Assembly (NCBI RefSeq): GCF_048773025.1
Contig: NC_133551.1
Span: forward strand, 43,540,501 to 43,604,500
Direction: 5' to 3'
Source of the DNA: Camelus bactrianus
Lineage: Eukaryota > Chordata > Mammalia > Artiodactyla > Camelidae
DNA: 64,000 bases
In this document: positions 37,016 through 49,072 of the stretch, in pieces
How the letters are laid out: every line of letters starts with the position of its first letter
Numbering within the stretch: position 1 is the stretch's first letter
Translations under genes and position numbers: made by a program
Notes under the pieces: model-generated
Seen by the model: the letters and a program-made list of their open reading frames with translations, nothing else
Told to the model about the DNA's origin: nothing
Database searches by the model: none

Positions 37016-37429
37016 TGACAATGACTATTTACTGGGCATTTCCAGTGTGCCAAAATGATAACTAAAATCTCTAAGTATGATTTCATTTTATTGACATTTT
37101 AAATCTAACACTTACGCCTTGAATCCTTATAGAATGGAGCAGGGAAGAAGTACTTTTGAAAAATAAATATTTGTTGTGTTGATACCAGTGAATGAAGAAA
37201 CAGTGTTCACATAGAGCTTGTTTCACTAGCCAGTTAACGTATTTCTTTCAAAGCTAACTTTAAAGTTTTAGGTTTATATACGTCTTTCAGATTTTGTTTC
37301 TAAGATTTTCCTCTAGGAGTTTGATTTAATTCAGTTTGATTCGACAAATATTTATTGAGCTCCTGGGATAGGAAAATCAAATCTTTCTTTTCTGTTTCAT
37401 TTCTTCTGTATGTCAGGCTTCGTGAGAGG

Positions 37430-37620
37430 CTGTGTCATGCCAAAAAGGAGCACCAGGATTGGGAGTCAAATAGGCTTAGGTTCAAATTCCAGCTCTACAA
37501 CTAATGCTCTCACAAATCTTGGAAAGTTACCTACTTCTCTTATCTGTAAAACGAGGGTGTGAATTAAGTCTACTTTAAAGGGTTGCTCTACGGATTAAAA
37601 TGAATGAAATAAATAAATGG
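37430..37620 (+). repeat. MIR
   Basis: 'gggagtcaaataggcttagg', 'gttcaaattccagctctaca' and 'cttatctgtaaaacgagggt'. Confidence 0.8.
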
Positions 37621-37699
37621 AATCCATTTTATTCATGGCCATTTGTTCTGCAGATTATTCATGTTCATTAAGCTGAGCAGCATTCTGTTAAAGGTCATT

Positions 37700-38115
37700 T
37701 ATTGCCATGTGTGGCAGACTGTATTTTCCAAATGTGGCTTACAACAGTATCTCCCTACCCACCTGCTCTTCTGCATGTGACCTTGCTACTCCCTGACCAT
37801 GAGGGGACTTTAATCCCCCTTCTCTTGAATCTTGGTCACTCTTAGAGACTCTGGGTCACACCACCCACTGTCCCTTCCTTTCAGCTGATAGGAATGCAGA
37901 TGTCATGGTGGGAGCAGAGATAGAAGTTGGCAGGACAGCAGAACAGAAAGCCTCTGGAACCTTGATGATTATGTGTGTTATCACAGCAGCGTGGAATACA
38001 TACAAAGCCAGACTTTTATATGACAGAGGAATGAACTTCTATCTTATTTAGGCCTCTTATTTTGGACATTCCTGTCACAGCAAACCTATCAATATCCTAA
38101 CCTACACAATTGGAG
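37700..38115 (+). mobile_element. Ancient LTR-like element, MLT-type
   Basis: 'ggcagactgtattttccaaa' at the start and 'cttctatcttatttaggcct' with 'aatatcctaacctacacaa' at the end follow the layout of old MaLR LTRs. Strongly diverged fossil. Confidence 0.4.
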
Positions 38116-38479
38116 ATGCTAAAATGAATATAAAGTGCCTGGCACAGAGTAGGTGTTCAATAGTAAGTAGTTAGCATATTTCAAACACCAAAACCATCTA
38201 CTGCCCTCCAGGACACAATCCCACCTTTGGGGTGATTTTTATATCTGCCTTATTGACGTCTTCCACGTAGCCTTCCTTCTGTCTCTGCCTTCTGGGTCAT
38301 CGACAGACAATAGTAATATTTTTAGTCACTTAATCCCACTAATCCCACTAATCCCTGAACTCCTCATCTCCAGTGACTCACTTTCCCTCCATTTCAGCCA
38401 CCCAGCTTCACAATCAACTCCACACTTCCTTATGGCACTAAATGGCTCCACTTGTAAGTTCTAGAATTCGGACAGTTTT

Positions 38480-39075
38480 CTGATTCCTGCTCCTGCTCAC
38501 CTCTCTCACCCTCTCACTACTACCAACCCAGTCTTCATCCCCATCATGTTCCTATCTTGTGTGCTAATATAATTTCCTGACTGGCATTTCTATTGAGAAT
38601 GGGTCCCACAATCAGCATTTTCCCTGCTACCCTAGAATCTCAGCCACCCTCTTCATCTTCTGCTATTCCCACCTGGTCAGCCCTGGTCCAGGCTGGTCCA
38701 AGTGGGTCTCCACTGGACTCCCACAGCCCCTGTACAGTTCTTTATCACAATTGATACCACACTGCTTCATCAGTTTCAGATGTGAGTCTGTCTCCCCACT
38801 AGACTATGAGCTTTTTGAGGTTGGAGACTGACTTATACATCTATTGAACTACAATTGCCACCAAAAAACAAGTCTACTATTGGAAATGTCCCACTTTTTC
38901 CTGCCTCCATGCCCTTGTCTATGCCATGCCTCCCTGGGAATATTTTCCTCCACTGCATTGCCTCCTTCTAACATAAGACAAATCCTGTAAGGTTCAGCTC
39001 AGATGCCGCCTCTAAGAAGTTTTCCCCAATATGACACTTTCCTCCTTTGAAGCTCCAAAGCATTTCATTGGTATT
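38480..39075 (+). repeat. L2 fragments
   Basis: 'ccactagactatgagctttt' ends one L2 near 38850. 'catgcccttgtctatgccat', 'gctcagatgccgcctctaag' and 'aagttttccccaatatgaca' start another. Confidence 0.65.
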
Positions 39076-39109
39076 TCTTTGCAGACACTTTGATTTTGCA
39101 GTTAACTCA

Positions 39110-39300
39110 GTTATTGAGCGTGTACTATCCACTCAGTGATATGCTGCCCACTTCACTTATGCCTACCATTTACTCCCCATAAAAACCCAATTTTGCAGAT
39201 AAGGTAACTGAAAGTCTGAAAGGTTAGGTGACTTTGCCCCAAGTCACACAGCTAGAAAGTGGCAGGACCAAGGTCAGTGTGCTCACAGTGAACTGTGTTG
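39110..39300 (-). repeat. MIR
   Basis: 'cagataaggtaactgaaagt' and 'caagtcacacagctagaaag' are the reverse of MIR. Confidence 0.85.
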
Positions 39301-40053
39301 CTCCACATGTGCTTTTGTCCTTTGTAAATGTCTTGTCTCTCTGTATGAGTTCTTTGTGTTCTCTCCCCTCAAGATTTCCTCTAATGTCTAGCCCAGCCTC
39401 TTGCACATAGTGAATGCAACAAAATAAATAGAAAATAAAACACTGATTCAGGGACTCTCAGAAAACACCTGCAAGGCAGCATACAGACCCCTCCCTCCAT
39501 TCCCATTTCCCTCTCACTGACTCAAGGGGCCTGGCTGCCAATGCGCTCACCCCCAACCCTTCTAGGAGCAGGTGCTAATTCAAACAACCTCATTAACAAT
39601 CTGTGGGGCTCCTGAACTAATTACAGTGGGGTTTTAACTATATCTATTTCCTGCAATTCAACAGATTCTATTTTTAACCCATAATTAGGATCTAGAGAAG
39701 GAGTGGACAGAAATCTAGTTTTCTCCCAAGCCACCCTATATCCCCCTACAATGTTCCAGAGGAAAAGAACCTGTTAAAAATCAAGAAAATACATTAAATC
39801 CGGTACATAAATTGTGATTTATATCTCACAGTTTATTCATTCCTTTTTTAATCAAGGTAAATGTAAAAACAAAGAAAATTGACCAAGCTATCACTGACCA
39901 CTATAGAATTAAGCACCCGTTCCCCTAGTCGTGTAGTTTCTATGACATCTCAGCAATTCCAAACATTTCTTCCCTCCTAAAAGTCACTCCTCTCCTAGGA
40001 AGTGAGGCCCTGGCCCCATAAGGTTCATTTTGGTTTTGTTTAGTGTTTGTTTT
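39301..40053. other. No gene; possible conserved noncoding element
   Basis: 39560-39700 has several ATTA-core motifs and no recognisable repeat. The rest is unremarkable. Confidence 0.35.
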
Positions 40054-40064
40054 CCCCATTTTAC

Positions 40065-40606
40065 TTTTTTTTATAATGAAATTTTTTTCTATTTAGAATT
40101 AGCCAGCTAGACTCAGTTTAGATGATTCCAGTTTTGTTGGCAACATCCAAAACATCATAGTCAGGAGCCAGTTGTACCTATGCCTTCTCTCCATCAGGCC
40201 TGATCAGGGTGTTGACCTCAGCCATGTCAATGTCACAGAGCTTCTTCACAGCCTGTTTGATCTGGTGCTTGTTGGCCTTGATGTCCACAAGGAACATACT
40301 TGTGTTGTTGTCTTCTATCTTCTTCATGGCTGACTTGGTGGTCAGGGGGAACTTGATGATGGTGTAGTGACCAAGCTTGTTTCTCTTAGGGGCACTCTTC
40401 AGAGGATATTTGTGGCTGCCTTCTGAGCCACAGTGTTTTGGGCCGTTGGAAGGTGGGTGATGTCTGGATCTTTTTTGTGTGTGAGTGGCTGTGGAAGCCT
40501 TTCAGCACTGCTTTCTTGGCCTTCAAAGCTTTTGCGTTGGCTTTGGCTTTGGCTTTGGGAGGAGCAGGGGCTTCCTTCGCTTTCAGCACCATCTTCGTGA
40601 AAAGCT
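40065..40606 (-). pseudogene. RPL23A (pseudogene): RPL23A processed pseudogene
   Basis: Read on the - strand from the ATG at 40592, the frame gives [20 protein letters not shown], then the KKAVLKG, TSPTF and RPKT segments of ribosomal protein L23a (uL23). After about 60 codons the similarity continues in another frame (codons for [33 protein letters not shown]), reaching the natural stop at 40118. The homologous span is 475 bp against 471 for the intact gene, so there is a net frameshift. The substitution R/K to Q recurs, as in a decayed copy. It is intronless, keeps the short 3' UTR, and ends in an A tract (T run at 40065-40072). It is flanked by ccccatttTac (40054-40064) and ccccatttCac (40607-40617), an 11-bp target-site duplication with one mismatch. 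It is therefore an L1-mediated retrocopy, not functional as RPL23A. Confidence 0.95.
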
Positions 40607-40620
40607 CCCCATTTCACTTT

Positions 40621-41265
40621 TGACTTACCAAAACTGGAACTCTATTAATTATTTCAGGTGAACTCAGCTCCTGGCAGAATGCTTACCACAAACCACATAT
40701 AGCAAATGTTTGTTGATGAATAAACAATCCAGCTCACTGTTAAACTTTTTAAAAAATGTACAAAGTAAAATACGTAGTTTACATTATCTCTCTCTCTCCC
40801 TCTGAAACAAAAATTTTATGAAACAATACTTATCTTTACTGCCTGTAATGCGTTGTGATGTTTGCTGTCCAACCTGTACTATCCTATTATTTTATTTGTG
40901 TTAAATGCTGGCTGTGACTCAAAAAGTTGATTCATAACAACATTAAGGCATTCCAAACCAAATTAGAATCATATTGGACTGTGCACAGGAGCTATATTTT
41001 ATTTTGTTCATAGGCTATTTTATTTACTATCACTATGTTTTCCTCCCCTATTTTCAGGTATTAAGCGAGGACCTAAATTGGAAAAAATAAACATGGGGAG
41101 AAATCCTTTGTACAGAACAGACAGTAGCTCTCCTCTGCAGGGTTTTATAGCATGTAAGGTTTGCCTCTTTGCCTTGGAAACACCATGAAAGCTTGGGATC
41201 AGACTGAGTCATTCTTGACAATGAGTGTTTCCCATAATGTACGTGTCTATTCTTCCTTGGGCCAC
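40621..41265. other. No gene or clear repeat seen
   Basis: Unique-looking AT-rich sequence. Confidence 0.4.
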
Positions 41266-41269
41266 CAAG

Positions 41270-41485
41270 TAATTATAACACCAAACATTTACTGAGAACT
41301 TGCTAAGTTTCTGGTACTGCTCTTCTAACCAGTATATATGTCCTCTCCATATAGATATATATACCCTCAGTTAATCCTCACAAAAACGTATTTAGCTCAG
41401 AACTATTATTATTCCCATTTTTATAGTTGAGAAAACTGAGGCACAGAAAATAGCAGAGTCAGTACTTGAACCTCGGCAACCTTAA
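41270..41485 (-). repeat. MIR
   Basis: 'aaacatttactgagaacttg', 'cagttaatcctcacaaaaac' and 'aaaactgaggcacagaaaat'. Confidence 0.85.
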
Positions 41486-41509
41486 AATGATACATATATC
41501 ATGTCTAGA

Positions 41510-41725
41510 CTACTACATTCAGATGCTGTCTCTGTCTCTTAATAACTGTGAGATCTTGAGCAAGTTACTTAACATCTCTGTGCCTATGTTTTCTCAACTA
41601 TAAAACGAAGCTGATGATAATAATAGTTCTTACCCACAAGATTTGTTGGGAAGATTAAAACAGTTTATATGTAATACTTAGAACAACGCCTGGCACATGG
41701 TAAGCACTTATTAAGTGTTTGCTCT
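41510..41725 (+). repeat. MIR
   Basis: 'gatcttgagcaagttactta', 'taataatagttcttacccac' and 'caacgcctggcacatggtaa'. It faces the antisense MIR just to its left. Confidence 0.88.
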
Positions 41726-41799
41726 TAATATGATGACTTCAGAACCTGCACTCTAAACCACTGTGTTGAGCTGCCTTTATAGATGAGTCTTTCTCAGTG

Positions 41800-41975
41800 A
41801 GAGAAACATATGCACTGAAAGGGACCCTAGAGACCAGCTATTTCCACTTGGTCATTTCACGGATAGGGTTGGTCTGAAGAGAAGGGGCTTGTTTATTCAA
41901 ATGTATGTGGCAGAGCTGGGACTAGAACTTGGGTATCCTGTTTCTCCATATAGCACTCTTTCCACCTGCAAGCCT
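41800..41975 (-). repeat. MIR-like fragment
   Basis: 'tggcagagctgggactagaa' and 'cttgggtatcctgtttctcc'. Confidence 0.6.
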
Positions 41976-42239
41976 CTCTCCTGCCCCCAGTCCCTTGTTT
42001 TCTTGTGAGTCCTACTATCCTGTGCTTTCCATTTTCTCCACGTAATTTTGTCTCTGGGAAGAAATCTAAGTGCTGGATGGGAAATTGGGAAGTTCCTTCA
42101 CTCATCAGGTTATACCATAGCATCTTCCTTCCTATGTTTGTTCATTGCAGGAATTTAGTATTTTATTATAACATATAAGGTTAGAAGACACAAAAGTTGG
42201 AGGAAGATAGACCTGCCAATTCTGGCTGTATCATGTCTA

Positions 42240-42800
42240 ATCTCTCTGTGCCAACATTTACTCTTCTGGTGTCTCCTTCATCTGCCCGTAGCCTGCTCCG
42301 TTGGCTTCCTCTGGCCTTCCTGTATCTTTTCCCACCCCGACAGGCTATTCCCACAGTAGCCTGAGTGAGGCTTTTAAAAAATGGCATTATGTCACTGCTC
42401 TGCTCAAAACCTTTCAATGGTTTTTCATTATTTGCAGGGGAGGGACCAAAATCCTTAAGATGGTCTTGTAGACCCTGCCTGTCTGGGCTCCCGCCATCTC
42501 TCCCTTTGCACTGTCCTTTCACTTCCTTGAAAGCACCCTCATCTTCCCCACCTCAGGAACTTTGCATATTCTGTTGCCTTTGTCTAAACTGCTCTAACTT
42601 GGGGATTTATTTAGCTAATGCCTACCTTCCTTTCAGCTCTTTCAGTGACTTACTTTAGTTCCTTCATCACTCAGGGAAACCTATCTTTTTCTAAGTCACT
42701 TTATTATTTGCATAATTTTACTTTTTTTGGTTATTCCCTGATTAATTTCTATTTCTTCCTCTAGATTATAAACTTTGTAAGGATCAAAATAGTATCTTCT
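42240..42800 (+). repeat. L2
   Basis: 'cattatgtcactgctctgct', 'ggaactttgcatattctgtt', 'agggaaacctatctttttct' and 'tagattataaactttgtaag' are in L2 order over about 550 bp. Confidence 0.75.
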
Positions 42801-42829
42801 TTCTCTAATTCAGAGCCTGCTATGTATTA

Positions 42830-43055
42830 ATTAGGTTTTCTGCTATGTATCTAATCTATATTATATCTAACTGTTATAATGACCCAAAAGGTTGACCTAC
42901 TGTGTCTTTTATAGATGAGGAAATTGAGATTTAGATAAATTAAATACCTTATCATAAGGCCATACAGCTAGTAAGTGGTGAGGCTGGAATACGAATTCAG
43001 GTTCTTCTAGTTCCCAAGCTGGTATCCTTTCCTTTACACTGTATTGCCTATAACT
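42830..43055 (-). repeat. MIR
   Basis: 'ttttatagatgaggaaattg', 'gccatacagctagtaagtgg' and 'gaatacgaattcaggttctt'. Confidence 0.85.
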
Positions 43056-44115
43056 AGGAAGTTTTAATCTTTGTTATTATTATTATTTTTTATTGTTGTT
43101 AAAAAAGAAATGGACTTAACAGCATATTAGCCAAATGTGAAATCTCCTTCCTGAATATGTTTATATTTTTGACGGGGAAGAAGGCAAGAATTGTGTATCC
43201 ACATGATCATCTTTAGAAAAATGTTACCCACTTCCACACAGCTTTCTTTCAAAACGAATGTTAATGACGTAGTTTAATCCACCTAAATACCTTGTATCAG
43301 ATTTCACTCTGTGTACTTGTATGTTTACTGTGTTTTTATTCTGCCCCAGAGGCTAGTATCTGAGAAATAAAGTTTGCTCAGGAATGGCTGAATCAGAAGT
43401 TTGAGATTTAGATCCTTGCCTACATTGCTGAGGTTTAGGAACAAGCAATTGTTGTAAACCAAGTAACTTTTATTCATGACTTCCTCACGTTTTCTTTATT
43501 TCTACTCATTACAGCATCTTTATTATCAGTTTGAAACAGATTTTTCCTTTTGTATCTTGTTAGTTTTCTCTTCTCAGAATTTCTTGTAAGGAAGTACGTT
43601 GTAGATTTCACTTTGATTCTGACGCCTCCGTGAACTTCAAAGGTAATATTCCCTCAGAGAGAAGCTTAGATTCTAATTTTTATTTCAGAAAATAACACAG
43701 GCAACATATTTGAAGTAGCATGGTGGGAAAATGTAAAAGAAGAAATGAATGCATGAGCTGTCCTTTTAAAGAAGGTGAAGATAAGAGACTAGAAGAAGGA
43801 AGGAAAAAACAGGCCTATATGAAGAACACAGGCCCCTTCAAGCAATAACAAGTCTCACAGGTAAACATTTTTTTTTCCTTTAAGATAAAAATTATCTTGA
43901 AGTAAAAAAGAGAACTGACTGATTTTCCGGGGAAAGAAAAGAAAACTACTCTTACTACAGTATTTCTTCTAAAAAGAGTGAGCTCATACCAGCTGTTTGA
44001 AAAATATCTTAAAACATAACATTTCCTGTCACAAAAGGGCAAGCTCTGTCCCATGGAGATACTGCTTTTATTTGGTAAAAACTAAACCAGAGAGGGGAAG
44101 CAGAGATCCCCACTC
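43056..44115. other. No gene or clear repeat seen
   Basis: AT-rich unique-looking sequence with a TTATTA patch at its start. Confidence 0.4.
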
Positions 44116-44119
44116 CTTA

Positions 44120-44765
44120 AGTGTGAGCCGCACATGGTGACTTCTTCCAAAGAATACAGAAAGGGGAGAAAAGACTAACTTTACAATGGAGAGAACTAAC
44201 AAACACTATCTCAGCCAGGTGATCAAGATCAGCATCAATGTCATAAATCATGCTGATACTACATTCTCTTGGTATTATATGATGAAAATGGCAATTTACC
44301 TCTGTGATCATCTTCCCCAAACCCATAACTGCAGTCTACTCATGAGGAAAACATCAGATAAATTGCAATCGAGGGGCACCCTACAAAATACTTGAGCAAT
44401 ATTCTCTAAAAATTTCAAGGTGATCAAAAGCAAGGAGAGTCTGAGAAAGTATTATAGCTAAGAGAAGCCTAAGGAGACACATTAACTAAATGTAATTTGA
44501 TATCCTGCATGGGATCTTGGAAAAGAAAATGGACCTTAGCTAAAACTAAGGAAATCTTAATAAACTTTGGACTTCAGTTAATAATAGTGTATCAGAATTG
44601 GTTCATTAATTGTAACAAATGTACCATACTAATATAAGAACTTAATAATAGGGGAAACTGGGTACAGGGTATATGGGAACTCTCTCTACTATTTTCTCAG
44701 TCTTTCTGTAAATCTAAAACTCTTCTAAAAAGTAAAATTCATTTTTAAAAAGCAACAAATAAAAA
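44120..44765 (+). mobile_element. Old LINE-1 (L1M) 3' UTR
   Basis: Segments such as 'caatggagagaactaacaaa', 'ctcagccaggtgatcaagat', 'ggttcattaattgtaacaaa' and 'ataataggggaaactgggta' are in the order of an L1MB/L1MC-type 3' UTR. The copy ends in 'aaaactcttctaaaaagtaa' and an A-rich tail. Confidence 0.75.
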
Positions 44766-44829
44766 CTTTTATTGGGTCATTTGAAGGGTTTCTATGGGAA
44801 TTTAGGGGAAAACAGAAATAATGAATGTT

Positions 44830-45030
44830 ATGTAATAATGCTTTCTGGCTTAAGAAATGCCTTAATATATACAAAATAATTTAATTTCTAAACAGTCTAG
44901 TGAAGTAGATTCAATTAATTACTCCTATTTTATAGTTAGGAAAAGTGGAGCTTAGAAAGATGAAATGACTTGCTGAGAATCAAAAGCTCATCTGACTAGT
45001 TTCTTTGCATCTCATCCCAGTTACCTCTCT
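44830..45030 (-). repeat. MIR, decayed
   Basis: 'ttctaaacagtctagtgaag', 'cctattttatagttaggaaa' and 'gatgaaatgacttgctgaga'. Confidence 0.65.
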
Positions 45031-45289
45031 ATTTACTGTCCCCAAATGTTAGCAACAAAGGAGGAAAAAACAGCTCTAGAGTTTAAATGGCTGATGAACA
45101 TAAGCCAAATGAATAATTCCAAAACATTTTCCTATTTGCCCCCCAAAGATGTTTATTTAAGATCTTCATTTAAGCACGCTGGTTAACAGTATCTTATCAG
45201 GCAGTCAATGAATTATGTTTGCTTTTGATAACAGGGTGCGTTACCACTGAAGGTGGGTGGTGATGTGCATAAACAGTACTCCTTGTCAG

Positions 45290-45775
45290 CTTTATTTTTT
45301 AGTTCTGCACAGTTTAGGAAAATGACCTTTACTCAAGGCTACTTTAGACATCTCATCTGGCTTTTCAGAGTTCTCTGATAATAGATGATGTTTTGTACTT
45401 TGAACTGGGGAAGTGTTCAAAGACCAGCGATGGTTTGGGGGATTATTTACAAAGCATTCCAGTTGTGGTGGCCATATGCCATTCCATCTGCATGGATTGT
45501 TTGGGTATTGTTCGGCAGTATTCCATAGCATGCCCACTCTTGCTTTTGGATTACAAACTCCTTGGGGTATGGGTATTTTTTTTCGGTTGGACCATTTTAC
45601 CTGCTGCAAAGCAACACATGCTCTTTCTCCATCCAGATACAGAGGACATATGGCTCTTAAATTGGCCATTGTAGGACCAATGGAAATATACATATGTGAA
45701 ATTGTATCTTTTGTAATCAGTTTATTGTGGGGCAGGCTGGTGGGGTGGTAGCTACCACTTAAAACATTGGCCAAG
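45290..45775 (-). mobile_element. Endogenous retrovirus fragment, env-like (class II / betaretrovirus-like)
   Basis: The - strand translation over this interval resembles the surface-subunit part of HERV-K/HML- or JSRV-type envelope proteins in its pattern of Cys, Trp and Pro. This is a weak, memory-based match. It is a broken fossil fragment; LTRs and gag/pol are not recognised beside it. The similarity may extend somewhat right, to about 46.0 kb. Confidence 0.4.
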
Positions 45776-46149
45776 ACACATATAACAATTATTGCATACT
45801 ATTAAATACAGCTATGTGAGATGAACTCACCATACAGAATCTGTCTTTAATCCCATCACAGCAGCTAGTTTAATAATTATGGATCTTGTTGGGTGTTCTG
45901 AAGGGTATCTGGCCTAGGTCTCTGCCAGATCTTAGTTGGAGAGTGGGTATGGGAGGGAGGTAAACAGGTTACACAAGGAGAATTTTAAACAAGAGGACTT
46001 CCCCATTCAATGTGATTTTTAACTTCTCTTATTTCTGGAAACTCTACTGGGAGGAAAGTTCAGATTATTTTAATCACCTTTGGGGGCATTTAGAATGAGG
46101 ATGTTTTAGGACTTTTGGGGCACAAATCATTTACAGGGCTTCAGGGACT

Positions 46150-46440
46150 ACACTTCACTCCTCCAACCACACAGAAGCCACCTTTCTACTGTTCACCTTA
46201 TTGTTGAGTCATCCCAGATTACCTGCAGTTTCTTGAGTTTTCAAGCTGTGTTCTCTTACCCTCTGCTCTTCACATCTCTTACTGTTTCCTTTACCTAGGG
46301 TCCTTCCCTACCCCTTAAAACTCAGCTTATATTTTATCTTCCTCTAGGAAATCTCCTTTGTTCATATCATATTTCAACTGCAGTTTTAGATTAGGTGCAC
46401 CTTCTTGGTACTCCCCAGATACCTGTACATAGAACAATCA
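46150..46440 (+). repeat. L2 fragment
   Basis: 'cttaaaactcagcttatatt', 'tctaggaaatctcctttgtt' and 'gtactccccagatacctgta'. Confidence 0.55.
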
Positions 46441-46444
46441 TACT

Positions 46445-47000
46445 TTTTGTTTGTTCATTCATTCATTCATTCGGCCATTCATTCAAAAATATTTATGAAG
46501 CATCTACTATGTGTCAGAAGATGTTTTAGCTGCTGGTGAGACAGCAGGATACAGACTAGGTAAGGTTCCTGCTCTCTTAGAGCTTATAGCAGGGAAATCG
46601 TCAATAAGTAAGTAGGCACATAATTTTAAAATTTTTATGATTTTAGACAGTAAAGGGAAAAAGCAGGGTAATGTAATAGTGATGGCATGTGGGGGCTATT
46701 CTGACTGAGTGGTCAGGGAGAGTTTCTCTGAGGAGGGGACATTTGAAGAAAAACCTGAATGAAGTGAGAGAGCAAGTGAGTGAAGATATGAGGGCAGAGC
46801 AGTCCCAGCAGAGGAGGACATGAAAGCTGTGAAGGGGAAATGAGCTTGGGGTGTTTGGGGAGCAGCAAGGAGCCTTTGTGGCTGGAGCATGGCAAGTGAG
46901 AGGGAATGCGCTAGGAGGTGAGACTGGAAAGGCAGGCCTAGCCAGGTGATGTTGGGCATTAAAGGCCAAGGAGAGAACTTTATGGGTTGATAGAGCCAAG
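46445..47000 (-). repeat. L2, antisense, about 550 bp
   Basis: A CATT repeat, 'gaagcatctactatgtgtca', 'ggtcagggagagtttctctg', 'acatttgaagaaaaacctga' and 'ggcattaaaggccaaggaga' keep reversed L2 order. Open frames here on the - strand (up to 152 codons) are chance frames in the repeat. Confidence 0.88.
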
Positions 47001-48262
47001 GTTTGCACCTAGACTTACCTGTGCCTATCATTTTACCTACATGTGTCATATTCTGTAATACAATGATGGGAAGTGAACTCTTTAAGCTGTTCAAAAATAT
47101 GTAATTAATATGTATTAAAATGTAATCTAAATGGTTTGGAAAAATTAACCACATTTAATAATTAGGAAAGAAATATACAGTTTCAGCCCTAGTATTAGTC
47201 ATTGAGCTATTTTGATCAACTCAGTGAGGATACAGGTTTTTATCAGGCTGAAGTATTCTTGAATTATTCTAAATCAGAGAACAGCTCAATTCTAATTCCA
47301 GATTTATATCACTAATTGGGATATTCAGCTTTTTTTTTCCGCACATATTTTATGAAAAAAGTCATGGCCCATTGTTTCATTACATAGCCATAAATTTCGA
47401 GATAATTCTGGGATATATGTACTTCCATACACAATTTCAGGGATACTGTGACTCTTTACTGGGCATGGTTAAATTTCACATCACTTCCCCTTAAACTAAT
47501 AGAAGAGATGCTTATTAATTAGGACACATCCTAAGATTTGCACTCCAGCAGCAATTCTGGAAATTTAGGTTCATTGGCATCATAGTCTGTGAATCTCTTC
47601 CGAAGCTGTCACTCCTTTTCTAACATGTAACTCTATAACTCTAAAATTTGTTTTTTCTTTTGAGCACTGGAAAACAATGTTCTATGGCCTCATGTTCCAA
47701 CTAAACGTCTTCACTTCCTTAACAAGTCAGCAACAGTCTTGTTTTACTCCTACAGTTTTAAGCTCAGTGTGTTAGATATCTGTCACATCAGAAGTCCAAT
47801 CTTAATGACACTGGGGGACCTAGCAAAATGGGTGTCCTAAAGTCTTTTAGTTACAAGTCTTTTATTTTACTTCTTAAATAAGTTTAAACAATCAAGCCAC
47901 CTGATGTCATTAAAATAAACTAGGTTTCCATACCCTACTTTGTCTTCTCCCAAATATCCCATAAATAAGTACCAGTTAAGGGCATGAGCATGAAGAAAAC
48001 TGGAGATCTTCATCTGTCCTTCCGTTAAATCACAGAGAACTCAGCACATCTAGTTCATACCACACAATCTGAAAGAGGCATGAAAGCTTGAGTGTACAAC
48101 CCTACTCTCCTAAAGCGTTGAAAGTAATTTCCCCCTTTTTCTGCAGGTGCCCCATCGTGACAACTGCAATCAGCTTTTCTGTGTTTAAATCAAGCATCTC
48201 AAGTTTCTTCTCAGCAGACCGTTAAGTTCTATCAGTTCATGTGCCCTGGCTAATTGGGTAAA
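47001..48262. other. No gene or clear repeat seen
   Basis: Unique-looking AT-rich sequence over 1.2 kb. Confidence 0.4.
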
Positions 48263-48730
48263 ACATTTTTTCCTGTAAATATCACAGCCAGAATGCTGGC
48301 AAGGGTATCACGTGACAGGTACTTGCACACCCTGCCAGTGAGAGCATAAAGGGATGAGGTCTTTAGGGAGGACAACTAATCAATACGTTTCAAGAGTCAG
48401 GAAAAGTTCAGCCCCTGTGACTTGGTGACTTCATGTACAGAAATCCAAACCAAGGAAGTGATCAGAGATGACTATCTAAGATGTTTGTATGAAGATGCTC
48501 ACTGCAATACTGTTTATGACAGAAAAAGAAGTAGGACTTGGTTGACCTAAATATCCATGAAGAAGATAGTTTAATTACTTATGCTACATCTCTAAGATGG
48601 GTTTTTTGTGGTAACAGGAATAATGTTTTCAAGAAATACCTTATGATATGAGAAAATTCTCATGAATTAACATTAAGTGATGAAAGGAGGGCATAAACAA
48701 TACATTTTGTGAGATCTCAATTTTTCAAAA
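48263..48730 (+). mobile_element. Old LINE-1/HAL1-like fragment, ORF2 end region
   Basis: 'agaatgctggcaagggtatc', 'aagatgctcactgcaatact', 'ctaaatatccatgaagaaga' and 'acattaagtgatgaaaggag' follow the order of an old L1 near its 3' end. The first 59 bases are repeated exactly at 49073. Confidence 0.65.
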
Positions 48731-49072
48731 ATAAATTTATACATTTTATTTTTGAGTACAATGCATTCTCTAGTCTCATCTCCACTCAGGTCCCTAGATA
48801 CTAGATGGTTGGTGAGGTCTGACTCTTCTTGGTTACCCTGTCCTGCTAATCTTACCCAAATAAACAACTACATGAAGTACATAAAGCTTTTTAAGAAGGT
48901 AGAAACAGAGACCAAAACCCACCCATTTTTAGTAGTCTATTTTATGGAACAAGTGAAGCTTTTCACACTTGGTCCTTCAAAAAGAGGGTGGCCTTTGAGG
49001 GAATCTCCATCTTTGGGACCTCTTTCCCTTCTCAATTTCTTTGAGCTTTCTTCTTTAACTCCAACTTCTTCC

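Noticed and set aside
40438-40623. Open frame on the + strand over the RPL23A copy
   Set aside because: It is the antisense shadow of the Lys/Ala-rich N-terminus of the pseudogene.
46643-47154. Open frames of 121 and 152 codons on the - strand
   Set aside because: They lie largely within an L2 copy and two overlap in different frames. No protein similarity is recognised.
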